In this document: piece after piece, positions 17,978 through 29,505 of the stretch
Layout of the letters: each line of letters starts with the position of its first letter
Position numbering within the stretch: position 1 is the first letter of the stretch
Assembly: GCA_964030785.1 (NCBI GenBank)
Contig: OZ034969.1
Location: 58,501 to 122,500 of the forward strand
Length of the DNA: 64,000 bases
DNA from: Siderastrea siderea
Taxonomy: Eukaryota; Cnidaria; Anthozoa; Scleractinia; Rhizangiidae
Direction of reading: 5' to 3'
The notes under the pieces: model-generated
Database searches by the model: none
The model's input: only the letters and a program-made list of their open reading frames with translations
Told to the model about the DNA's origin: nothing
Translations under genes and position numbers: made by a program

Positions 17978-20900
17978 TTACTTAGAAAAGAAAAACTTCT
18001 TAATAGAGGTTTGTCCTTTCTGCACTTCGGAACACCCTCTCTTTCGCTGGCCTTTGCTGGTGGAGGTAGGAACATGTACTTGCAGTCCACACCACATGCG
18101 CGATGACGAATAATCCTCGAGTGGTCCGCTGTTCGTGGTGGGCGACGATTCCCGTACAAGACCGTCAGCCGTCAGTATCGATGGACTTGACGGCCCTTTT
18201 AGCTCCTCGTCAACAAAGCCACTTGAGTTTGGCGACTCGCACATTCCTGTCAATCAAATGGCAACAAATGAAAATGATAGATTTAGGTAAGCTAAGCACA
18301 AAGGGTGACGAGGCGGGGTGTTCCTTAAAACAATTTAACAGAGAGGCTTTCCTACGAAAGGTGACATTAACGGGGCTCACCCATTTCTTTCTCGCTGCTC
18401 ATCATCGGACCGCCTTCATCCTTGGTGCTCGGCGCGTGTTCTGTATAATAGAAAAAAAACACGATTTGTTTAGACAAACAGCGCAGGCGAAAAGTAAAAC
18501 TTTCAACGCACTCACCTTCCTCTGTGCACCAGGGCACTGGGTCGCTAAGGTTGGTTATCAGGTGCGCAAACTTGTCGTCGATGAACCCCCACCTGACGCA
18601 CGCCCGCCGCCTCTCCGCCACCGCCGTCTCGCACATTTTCGTTCCAGTGTTTGCGTGGTGGGTCATCAGCTTGTGCGACAGGAGACCCATGTAATCATTG
18701 AACGCCGTCGTGTCGAGTGCCATGCCGGTGTTCAGTTTACGCACGCACTGGAATAGGTCGGTTTCGGTGCTTTTCACCCATGCGTTTTCGAATGCCTGTC
18801 GTGCTTTCGTTTCCCTCTCTTTCATCTCATCTTTTAGGCGCGCCAGCCTTACGCGGTGGATTTCCTCTTTCAACACTTGGGGCAGTTCGGTTTTTCCGTC
18901 CTTGGGAAGGAGCTCCGCCAATTCTTTCTGCACGCCCGAGTCGACAAGGGCCTTTTTTCGGCGCTCGTGTTGTTGGTCGCGTTGACGCCTGTACTCTTCC
19001 ATTGCTTCTGTCTCCGTCCCAAGCAAGTGTTGCAGCTGTCTGTAGCGCAGCGAGCCCTTTGCGCAGCTTCTGAGCTCTCTTCTAATGGACGCTATATACC
19101 CTTCCTCCTCGTCGGACTCCGCCTCTGCTGCAATGTCTCGGACTTCTCCCTATAAGACAGACAAACAAATGTCACACAAACGTGATTGTGAAGCAGTGGT
19201 GCCTATTGCAAGTATCAAAACGTAACAGCTCACCAACTCTCGACCGTCATTGACTTCAGAGTCTTCTAGGACGAGATGCCTCAAGGCCTCTTTTTCTTCC
19301 TCTTTTAAGATGCCATCTTCGCTCTCGCTGTCATTGTCGCTTTCACTTTCGCTCTCGCTTTCGTCAACTTCGTTTTCTAGAGGCGCTTTTGCGTTTATCG
19401 CGGCCCAGACGATGCAATCCATTGGATGCCTTTTAAGCCACTCGGCGGCCTTCTTTTTGGGTCTCGGCAGGCTCGTGAACTTGTATACTTGAAGACGTTT
19501 CTCCATGGCTCTCTTGTCTTTTTCAGAGAAGTCGAGCTCTTCTTGGGCCGTGATGATCATTGGGCATTTGTTGATGAATGGCTGGGCGGTCTTGTATTTC
19601 ACGTCGTATGCTGCGAATCCCCCCTGAGTTATCGTTTTCCAGTCGTCGATTTTGAGCAGTGACGTCGTGGCTTCGTCTAGAAAGATCACCTGCGTCTCGG
19701 GCGTTATCATTGCCTTGTTAAAGGCGCCTTGTTTCGTGATAGTTGCCACTCTGCTGTAGTGGATGACTCCCAGTATGGGTAAGAACAAGCTGGTCTTTCC
19801 ACTGTTTGAGTCGCCAACGAGGCATGGCACGCGATCTTTATGTTTCTTGCTGTGGTGCTCTAGTAACTTCAGGAAATAATGGCAAAACGACTGTATTTCC
19901 GGGCCCGACAAGCTGTTTTCCAGAATTTCTCGAAAATATCTTGGAATGGGCGGAGTACTGGGGTCGTATTTGCAGTATGCTCTAGGCGTGATTCGTCCTA
20001 CGTCAGATTCGCTGATGGCGTCTTCGATGAAAGTGCGCCTCTTTACAGACCAGCATTGGCCTTCATCCACTTCGATAAGGTCGTAATTTACTTGAATGGG
20101 CTTGATTACTTCACAGCAAGGTTCGGATATGATATCGATGACTCTCTTCATGTCGTTTAAAAGCCGTGATTTGAAGCTTTCGTTTGACGCTAGGGTGTTG
20201 ACAAATTCCCTTGGACTGCATTTGAGAGTATAAGTGTACCTTGCTCGATCTACCTTCTTAAAAATCTGCCCTCTGTGAAGCGCGTATCCCAGCTCCTTCA
20301 TCGCTATTCCTAGGTCGTTTATAAGCACCGTGGTTGTGTTGGACAGGTGATGCGGCCTTATTTCCTCTGAGGTTCCTTGGGACGCTGGCACTGTCGGTGC
20401 TTGGTCAAATCCCACTCTGTCCGTGACAAGCTTGGTCTCCATTTTGGACATGGCGTACTCTAAACTCTGCTGAAAGGACTTGTTTACAAGTACAACCCTG
20501 ACGACCTTCTCTGAGACACTAGGAAAACGTTCGTTCTGCGAGCTAATTTGACTGTCGGATTCCTCTTCCATTCCTGGCACGAAATTGCGAACCTCTTGTT
20601 TGTATAACCACGTGAAGCTGTCGTTAACGAGATCTTGCGTAAATGCATTCTTGTGATCTTTTATTGTATGGCAAAGAGCATCGATAGCTTGGAACTCCTT
20701 TCTTTCGACGCAAGGCACCTTTCAAAGGGAAAACGAGAAAACGCGTAAAAATGAAATCTTAATTGCCAAACAACTCCGTTGCGCTGAGCTATACATTTTG
20801 GGCTATTGTGTTTACTTGTGGAGCTTTCCTTGAAATGTTATTTTCCGCGTATAAGCTCCCGCTCCCCCCCCCCCCCCCCCTCGCACACACACAGGAGGCG

Positions 20901-21893
20901 GTACGCACCTATCGGAAGGCTTAACAGGATTGGCTGAGAAGACAAAAGAACAAACAATAAAACAATGACCCTAGCCCTTAAAACAATAGAGGTGCGTGAT
21001 ATAGGAAGCCAATAAAATTACAGGTTCCGAAGAGGTGCGTGGCTTATGACACACAGACGCACACTCAGTTGGAATAACAATGGTTAGATAGTTCCAAATA
21101 CCTGATTGGCCGTGGCTTCTACGCCACATTCGAGGAGCGCTCTTTGCACAATTAATGGATTCGCCGGTGCGCCATTGGGTGTGGTCATAGCTATCCAATA
21201 AGAAATGCCTGGGCGAAGTTTCTTGTCCACTAATAGTTTGTTTTCGCTAACCCATGTCGTTGTTGTGTTCGAAATTGCTTGACTTCCCTTCATTGCCCCA
21301 TCATCGCCACTCTCGTCGTCGCTCGCGCTTATTTCGAAATTAGCTTCGACTGAAGTTTTTGCCGGTTTCCTTCTTCTTCTTCCCGGCCCACTTGCGGAAA
21401 TAGCGCTGAAGTAGAACGCTGTGCATTTCGTTCCTGCAACAGTAAAACAATTTATTGTCAAACAGTCCATTCAATGTACGCTCGAATTGGTGGTCAACTA
21501 ATTGCAACAAAAGCTTTTTCGACGATTTCATACTACATTTAGTCCCAAAATGCAAATGATTCTAATAATTCCGAAGTATAACCGTAGATTGACTGGACTA
21601 AAAAAAAATGCACGCGGAATATCGACAGATTTGATGGTTTTTAAAAGCATAATTCGAAAGATTTAAGAAATCTAGCATTTCAACTTACCCGAAATTGCAT
21701 TGTCACAAATGTCCCTTGTGCGGCACACGTTCCTCCAAGCGTGTTCTAAGCCTTCGCTTATGTCCGCGTACGCTATTGCATGTATGATGTTGCACTTCCC
21801 TACCACAATCGGGGAAAGGTAGCACAGAGCAGCGTTTTTAATTTTAGTGCTGCCAAGTTGCCTTGCTGGCTGCGTAGCTTTGCTCGCTGACAT
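17978..21893 (-). CDS. SF3 helicase replication protein with C-terminal PIP box, six exons
   Basis: Exons in transcript order are 21689-21893, 21102-21433, 19234-20718, 18516-19149, 18381-18440 and 17978-18246. They have GT-AG borders and matching phases and give 994 codons. The N-terminal 430 residues are unrecognised. Residues about 481-489 are Walker A (GDSNSGKTS), 523-529 Walker B (VIFLDEA), and 563-573 the sensor-like CPMIIT segment, followed by a candidate Arg finger (KRAMEKRL). This is the compact superfamily 3 layout of parvovirus NS1, papillomavirus E1 and related replicases. An acidic Ser/Glu tract (about 631-650) and a coiled, charged region follow. The last 11 residues contain QTSIKKFF, a textbook PCNA-interacting PIP box (Q-x-x-I-x-x-F-F). 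The role inferred is origin melting and recruitment of host PCNA and polymerase. The start is the first ATG after a strong TATA box. No HUH nickase motif was convincingly found. Confidence 0.8.
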
Positions 21894-21933
21894 AACGCTA
21901 CGGGGAATGCGAGGCGCTATCCTAAAGGTCCAC

Positions 21934-21941
21934 CTTTTATA
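21934..21941 (-). promoter_or_regulatory. TATA box of helicase gene
   Basis: TATAAAAG on the minus strand lies about 45 bp before the ATG at 21893, predicting a start near 21910. No ATG intervenes, so it fixes the start reading MSASKATQPA. Confidence 0.65.
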
Positions 21942-22243
21942 GACAAACGGCGTGAAATCAAAACAGTTACCATATATGGGCATTGGTACCACCACACGTC
22001 ACAAAGAAGAGGTCGTTGTATCGCAGCTTGCTTGCTGGAATTTGTTAAATGAATTCTCTGGTAAAAACAGCTCGTTATTTCTCAATTGCAATAATTGGGT
22101 GTGCGTTTGCATTTGAATGCATGACAACGTGGGAAAATTACGGCACCAAGCAGCAAAATGAGAAATGTTTCCCCAAAGGGGTCATTAGAAGGTTCGGAAT
22201 TTTTTCACTTATTCCATTGTCAAACAAGTCATACAGCATAACA

Positions 22244-22530
22244 AAACGGAGGTTACATAACCCCGCCTCACCCATCAATCGCTTTTCTTACAATGCATTG
22301 TCAAGGAGCTGATTAGTGGATGAATCTGAAGAAACGCGCTAATAATTGCATATTTCTAAATTCAGTGACACAAAGGCGTGTTTGAAGACACCGTAAAACG
22401 GAGGTTACATAACCCCGCCCCACCCATCAATCGTTTTTCTTACAATGCATTGTCAAGGAATCCGAAAAAACGAGCTAATTACTGCATAATTCTAATTTCA
22501 GTGACACAAATGCGTGTTTGAAGACGACTT
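22244..22530. repeat. Two tandem copies of a ~150-bp unit
   Basis: The segment beginning AAAACGGAGGTTACATAACC is repeated at 22395 with about 90 percent identity, including GTGACACAAA..GCGTGTTTGAAGAC at the end of each copy. It lies between the helicase promoter and the large inverted repeat. No coding content is supported. Confidence 0.8.
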
Positions 22531-22559
22531 AAAGATTGTAACATTATTGATTTAAATCA

Positions 22560-25500
22560 TAGTCTCCTTAGATCCCTTCAAATCCTTATTATCTTCAGTT
22601 CTAGAAACAATCGTCTGCTTTCAGTATTGGATTTTGGTTCGTATAAAGGAGATAAATGCGAAAAATAAGAAATAAGGATTTGAAATGTTTCCTTGGAATC
22701 CTTATAATCCTTATTTTCCTTGTCTCTGGAAACAATCTTCTGATTTCAGGGTATTCTTTTTTATTCATGCAAAGAAGGGAAATACGGAAACTAAGAGAAC
22801 TAAGGTTATATGATACCCCCTTAGAATTTTGAAGTTTTATTCATGCAATGGAGGAAAATACGGAAACTAAGGAAACTAAGGATATATGATACCCTTCTTA
22901 GAATTTTGAAGTTTTATTCATGCAATGGAGGAAAATATGGAAACTAAGGAAACTAAGGATAATATGACCCTCCCCTTTTACAAGTTTGAATTTTTATTCA
23001 TGCAATGGAGGAAAATATGGAAACTAAGGAAACTAAAGATAATATGACCCTCCCCTTTTACAAGTTTGAATTTTTATTCATGCAATGGAGGGAAATATGG
23101 AAACTAAGGAAACTAAGGATAATATGACCCTCCCCTTTTACAAGTTTGAATTTTTATTCATGCAATGGAGGGAAATATGGAAACTAAGGAAACTAAAGAT
23201 AATATGACCCTCCCCTTTTACAAGTTTGAATTTTTATTCATGCAATGGAGGGAAATATGGAAACTAAGGAAAATAAGGATAATATGACCCTCCCCTTTAA
23301 CAAGTTTGAATTTTTATTCATGCAATGGAGGGAAATACGGAAACTAAGGAAAATAAGGATTGAAAATGTACTCTCCTTTGATTCCTTAAAATCCTTATTT
23401 TCCTTAGAAAATAATATTTTTAAATATATCCATGGGGCTATATGAAAGACCCCCCCTTTGAATTTTTATTCATGCAATGGAGGAAAATATGGAAACTAAG
23501 GAAACTAAGGATAGTATGACCCTCCCCTTTTACAAGTTTGAATTTTTATTCATGCAATGGAGGAAAATATGGAAACTGAGGAAAATAAGGATAATATGAC
23601 CCTCCCCTTTTACAAGTTTGAATTTTTATTCATGCAATGGAGGAAAATGTGGAAACTAAGGAAACTAAGGATAATATGACCCTCCCCTTTTACAAGTTTG
23701 AATTTTTATTCATGCAATGGAGGAAAATATGGAAACTGAGGAAAATAAGGATAATATGACCCTCCCCTTTTACAAGTTTGAATTTTTATTCATGCAATGG
23801 AGGAAAATGTGGAAACTAAGGAAACTAAGGATAATATGACCCTCCCCTTTTACAAGTTTGAATTTTTATTCATGCAATGGAGGGAAATACGGAAACTAAG
23901 GAAAATTAAAGGATTTAAAATATGCTCTCCTTTGATTCCTTAAAATCCTTATTTTCCTTAGAAAATAATATTTTTAAATATATCCATGGGGCTATATGAA
24001 AGACCCCCCTTTGAATTTTTATTCATGCAATGGAGGAAAATATGGAACTAAGGAAACTAAGGATAATATGACCCTCCCATTTTACAAGTTTGAATTTTTA
24101 TTCATGCAATGGAGGGAAATATGGAAACTAAGGAAAATAAGGATTCAAAATATACTTTCCTTTGATTCCTTAAAATCCTTATTTTCCTTAGAAAATAATA
24201 TTTTTAAATATATCCATGGGGCTATATGAAAGACCCCCCTTTGAATTTTTATTCATGCAATGGAGGAAAATATGGAAACTAAGGAAACTAAGGATAATAT
24301 GACCCTCCCTTTTAACAAGTTTGAATTTTTATTCATGCAATGGAGGGAAATACGGAAACTAAGGAAAATAAGGATTGAAAATGTACTCTCCTTTGATTCC
24401 TTAAAATCCTTATTTTCCTTAGAAAAAATAATAAAAATTATTATTAATATCATTATTATACATTAATATAATATATAAATATTTTAATATATTAATATAT
24501 TAATATATTAATATATTAAATTAAATAAATTTTAAATAAATTTTATTATTTTTTCTAAGGAAAATAAGGATTTTAAGGAATCAAAGGAAAGTATATTTTC
24601 CATCCTTATTTTCCTTAGTTTCCATATTTCCCTCCATTGTATGAATAAAAATTCAAACTTGTAAAAGGGGAGGGTCATATTATTCTAGTTTCCTTAGTTT
24701 CCATATTTTCCTCCATTGCATGAATAAAAATTCAAACTTGTAAAAGGGGAGGGTCATATTATCCTTAGTTTCCTTAGTTTCCATATTTTCCTCCATTGCA
24801 TGAATAAAAATTCAAACTTGTAAAAGGGGAGGGTCATATTATCCTTATTTTCCTTAGTTTCCATATTTTCCTCCATTGCATGAATAAAAATTCAAACTTG
24901 TAAAAGGGGAGGGTCATATTATCCTTAGTTTCCTTAGTTTCCATATTTTCCTCCATTGCATGAATAAAAATTCAAAGGGGGGTCTTTCATATAGCCCCAT
25001 GGATATATTTAAAAATATTATTTTCTAAGGAAAATAAGGATTTTAAGGAATCAAAGGAGAGCATATTTTCAATCCTTATTTTCCTTAGTTTCCGTATTTC
25101 CCTTCATTGCATGAATAAAAATTCAAACTTGTAAAAGGGGAGGGTCATATTATCCTTAGTTTCCTTAGTTTCCATATTTTCCTCCATTGCATGAATAAAA
25201 ATTCAAACTTGTAAAAGGGGAGGGTCATATTATCCTTATTTTCCCTAGTTTCCATATTTCCCTCCATTGCATGAATAAAAATTCAAACTTGTAAAAGGGG
25301 AGGGTCATATTATCCTTATTTTCCCTAGTTTCCATATTTTCCTCCATTGCATGAATAAAAATTCAAACTTGTAAAAGGGGAGGGTCATATTATCCTTAGT
25401 TTCCTTAGTTTCCATATTTCCCTCCATTGCATGAATAAAAATTCAAACTTGTAAAAGGGGAGGGTCATATTATCCTTATTTTCCTCAGTTTCCATATTTC

Positions 25501-26402
25501 CCTCCATTGCATGAATAAAAATTCAAACTTGTAAAAGGGGAGGGTCATATTATCCTTATTTTCCCTAGTTTCCATATTTTCCTCCATTGCATGAATAAAA
25601 ATTCAAACTTGTAAAAGGGGAGGGTCATATTATCCTTAGTTTCCTTAGTTTCCATATTTCCCTCCATTGCATGAATAAAAATTCAAACTTGTAAAAGGGG
25701 AGGGTCATATTATCCTTAGTTTCCTTAGTTTCCATATTTTCCTCCATTGCATGAATAAAAATTCAAAGGGGGGTCTTTCATATAGCCCCATGGATATATT
25801 TAAAAATATTATTTTCTAAGGAAAATAAGGATTTTAAGGAATCAAAGGAGAGCATATTTTCAATCCTTATTTTCCTTAGTTTCCGTATTTTCCTCCATTG
25901 CATGAATAAAAATTCAAAGTGGAGTATCATATTAGCCTTATTTTCCTCAATTTCCGCATTTCCCTTCTTTGCATGAATAAAAATTCAAAATGGAGGGGGG
26001 GGGTTATCATATTAGCCTTATTTTCCTCAGTTTCCGTATTTCCCTTCTTTGCATGAATAAAAATTCAAAATTCAAAATGGGGGGTATCATATTAGCCTTA
26101 TTTTCCTTACTTTCCGTATTTCCTTCCTTTGCATGAATAAAAATTCAAATTTGTTAAGGGGGTTGGATCATATTAGCCTTAATTTTTTAGTTTCCGTATT
26201 TCCCTCCTTTGCCTGAATGAAAATCCAACTCTGTTAACGAGAAATAAGGATTTTAAGGGTTGTAAGGATAAAACATTTGGGATTCTCATGTTACTTTTCT
26301 TCCGGATGTCTCTCCTTTGGCTGAATGAAAATCCAAGTCTGTAATTATTAGATTGTTCCTAGAAACACGGGAAATAAGGATTTGAAGGGTTCCAAGGAGA
26401 GC
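22560..26402. repeat. 3.8-kb inverted repeat of 80-bp tandem units
   Basis: The left arm (about 22560-24436) has tandem units of 80 bp starting near 22843, 22921, 23001, 23081, 23161, 23241 and 23321, each holding TGCAATGGAGG, GGAAACTAAGGAAA and GACCCTCCCC. Three copies of a second unit with TATATCCATGGGGCTATATG interrupt them. From about 24541 to 26402 the same units run in reverse complement, and the outermost words also mirror each other (TCAAATCCTTATT against AATAAGGATTTGA). The centre falls near 24,485. The arms could form a cruciform or, single-stranded, a huge hairpin. The frames seen across it are products of the repeat, not genes. Confidence 0.9.
24424..24552. repeat. AT-only core of the inverted repeat
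   Basis: About 120 bp of almost pure A and T with repeated TTAATATA words separate the two arms. The arms meet it with mirrored CCTTAGAAAAAATAATAAAA and its complement. It looks like a low-melting-point centre, as in replication origins; that role is inference. Confidence 0.8.
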
Positions 26403-26680
26403 ACACTTGGACTGCTCAAGTTCCTTACTACACATTGCTGATTTCTCATTCAGGGAACAAATGGTCCTCTTTGATAAGGAACACACACTTCTATAAAATG
26501 TCTCCGTTTCCGCGTTTTTCGATTCTGCGCTGCAAATAAATCTTGTCAGGGAGTAGAAATTTGATCATTCGCTTGAATTAAAGAACTCGATTTTCGGCCA
26601 GAAATTTGCTTCGCTTGTTCTGGGACGTGTTCGAGTGAAAAGGAACGGGAATTTTGGGAAACGATACGTACTGAGTACCT

Positions 26681-26877
26681 TCTTTCCTTCCTTCCTTCCT
26701 TCCTTCCTTCCTTCCTTCCTTCCCTCCCTCCCTCCTTCCTTCCTTCCTTCCTTCCTTCCTTCCTTCCTTCCCTCCCTCCCTCCTTCCTTCCTTCCTTCCT
26801 TCCCTCCTTCCTTCCCTCCCTCCCTGCTTCCTTCCTTCCTTCCTTCCTTCCTTCCTTCAGTTCCTTCCTTCCTTCCT
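26681..26877. repeat. (TTCC)n microsatellite
   Basis: TTCC/TCCC tetranucleotide run of almost 200 bp just outside the right array. The Pro/Ser/Phe-rich and Lys/Glu/Gly-rich frames across it are artefacts. Confidence 0.95.
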
Positions 26878-29505
26878 GACAGTCATCCCATTCTTCATCC
26901 ACAGACCAAGAAAGTGGCCACAATTACTTACTCTAGGTTTGACACTGGACGTGAAAGGAGTTACTATGCTGTCAATTGCATCGAAATTGTTAAATTCTTT
27001 AGAAAAAAAAAGGGAAACGTTACAATAGCCTGTGAACGGGTTCCTTAATAGGGCATCCATGTGATCCCGGTCCGCGCTCGGCTCGCGTAGACGTCCTATT
27101 CTTTGCTTAGGCGATTTGCTGTTCACGGGCTAACGTACCATGAACCTTGAACTATTCCTTCACCGTACGCTTGCTCTTTTTGGGATGTGGATGGAACAAG
27201 TGGCTATCTGGGGTCCGTTTCCAGGCAGGATCTTTTAATTAAAGCAGGTCAACTCGCTCACAATATTTTGGAGATGTTTGAAATTATTTTAAAATGCTAA
27301 TAATGGCTCGCTGCTGTTTTATTAAAACTTCATGTGATCCACTATTTGCCGGAGTGGGGGGGGGGGGGGGTTGGGCAGGGGAAGGGTCTTCTCTTGCCTC
27401 CAGTTTAAATGCCGGAAGACCCAAGAAGACCCTAGGCCTCCCCGACACAGCGGCAAAATGAGTGCGCGTGCGCTAACTCGTTCCCGCCATTTTCGCGGGC
27501 GGGCGCAAGCAGAGAGACTGGATTCAAGAGAAACCATTCGGGAGAAAATGGTGGCAATTCAAAAATTCCCGTCATATGTTTTCTTTTCGCGGAGATAAGG
27601 CCGTCGCGAAACAGATAAGGTTTTCACCATGAAGACACTTCCTAGAGAGACTCTTCTTCCACATATCTTTTTTAGCAAACTAATTGTCTTCGCCACCATA
27701 GTAAATTTTTCGCTCGAAGTCAATGGCTCGTAAGTGAAACATGAATTGTGTCAGATAACTTTATACTTTTGCCGTAGCAGTGCTAGCTTTCGCTTTTTCT
27801 AAAGGTAAATTACTTAGCTGTTGTTTGAGGGCTAAAACGCGGGATAAGTCCGTTTGCAAGAAAAAGATGATTGAAAAAGCTGGTAGTCAAAATTAAATCC
27901 ACAGAAAAACTGCCTGAAATTCAGGCTATAAAGCGAAAACAACATGCGGACCGCTGAGGAAACGACACTTTTGCTTGCTTTATTCATCACGAAGTATAAA
28001 ATTGATTCTGACTTATACGTCTTTCTGAGGTGCCTAATTAACTTGAATTGGCATGATAGCTGCAGGAATAAAATTCTGAAACCTTTAGGCAATTATTGGG
28101 AAGTCTTATTTTTTCCTAGGCTCAGTTTCCATGCTAAACAAGGTGTCCTTAGTCACAACTCAAACTTGCAATCAATCGACTTTTTACAGACAGAGAGCAA
28201 AGAGAGGAAAGTTTGTTATTTTAAGAAGTTTTTTAATAAAGCAATAAAAGCGAGAACTACTCTAGAATCACTGAACAGAAAAGGTTTATATAATTGGCGA
28301 AGTTGAAATTATTAAATAAATGTGCAAAATATAATCTTCGATCACGGCGTTCTGGCATCACACCGCACCACTGGAAGAGTTTATCCCCGGCTACAAATCT
28401 ATAAATTTAAATTTAAATGATTTTGGAAATAAATTCCTTGCAAAAAGAAAGAAACTATAATCGCTCATGATTCTAAGAGCTAAAGCATGCCGAAGGTTTA
28501 TTTCATACAAGCCGAAAATAAGGCGATTAAAAAAATTGTGATCCATGCAGCTGTTTATAACTGATGCGTGACAATCTTTCTTTCTTGGCAAGCGCTCGTA
28601 ACACAATCTACCTTGTATCGGTGCTAAAGTAACCTCAACTTGAATTTGCCAGATCATCCCAAAACGGCGAAAGGTCTTGGTGGAACTGGCTGTTTTCGCA
28701 GCACTCGTGATCGTAAACAAGTTTTAGGAAGACGAGCAACTGTTGTTGTTTTTCCGAATTTGATTTTAGTGCGGTCCATTGGAAGTTGAGCAGCCCGAGT
28801 GAACTCTTCTGATACATTAAAGGAATAATCTACGGAGACACAATAGAGTTTTAGTCTCGGTCTTCTCTCTCTTCATGCATTTTTATCAATGCGCTGCATC
28901 CAACACAAGCCACACAATAAGCTTAATCAAACACTCGCGGCTCCGAACTAATCGTGAACTAAACTTTTGTTGCAAGCACCAAACCCTTAATGCAAAGTAT
29001 AACAAGTTTCAAACCCTTTCAGCAAAACCAACCTCACCTCGCTGACTCTTGCTTTCTGGTTACGAACTACACAAAACTGGAGCCTTCATCTGTTATAACA
29101 GCTTTCTGATCATAACCGGAAACAAGAAAATGACCGGAAGCCCGCGAAAAAGCCGAGCATGCGCACTCATTTTGCCGCTGTGTTGGCCTCCCCTAGACCA
29201 GGTTGCAGCTGCGCGCTGCGCGCGTCGTGTGGGTTTTCCTTATGTTTTCTGACCAGCGGACAATGCCATCAGGCGCCATTTTGAAACAATCGAAAAATGG
29301 TACCAAGATGAACTCAGTTTTCATGAATTCGGTTGTTAAACGTCGCTTTTCAGCGCCAGTCTGTCTGAATGGTAGTTTACCGGAGTGGAATTTGAAGGTG
29401 GACCTCAGCAGAGATCACAAAACAAACATCTCCGATCGATATGGTCAAAATTGAGGGGAAATTTCCTCCGAGTTCACCCCGCCAAACTCGAATCAAATTT
29501 AAACC
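26878..29505. other. Intergenic with an inverted GC-rich repeat pair
   Basis: Copies of one repeat lie in opposite orientation at about 27427-27505 and 29105-29205, sharing CACAGCGGCAAAATGAGTGCG and its complement. A possible signal-peptide exon starts at 27629 (ATGAAGACACTTCC, about 33 codons, hydrophobic, ending near GTAAGT), but no following exon was found. A G run lies at 27356-27370. The last kilobase before 29,506 probably holds the LRRCC1 promoter, without a TATA box. Confidence 0.45.

Larger units (their letters stand above)
14104..26480. mobile_element. Candidate large tyrosine-recombinase/SF3-helicase element
   Basis: Seen: a recombinase gene and a cyclin-like gene on the plus strand converge on a helicase gene on the minus strand. 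Each promoter lies next to a large repeat array (14104-15230 and 22560-26402), and the two 3' ends face each other within about 230 bp near 17.75-17.98 kb. The coding regions are intact and have good TATA boxes, unlike the degraded elements elsewhere in the window. Known: tyrosine recombinases mobilise Crypton and DIRS elements, and SF3 helicases drive replication of small DNA viruses and some virus-like elements. Inferred: the block is one element about 12.4 kb long. The outer ends are set only by where the arrays stop; no target duplication or crossover site could be identified. Confidence 0.55.

Noticed and set aside
22560..26402. CRISPR array
   Set aside because: Units are contiguous 80-bp repeats without unique spacers, mirrored about a centre, in an animal genome.
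26546..27048. Open frames across the TTCC tract on both strands
   Set aside because: Pure tetranucleotide repeat read as Pro/Ser/Phe or Lys/Glu/Gly repeats; no gene signal.
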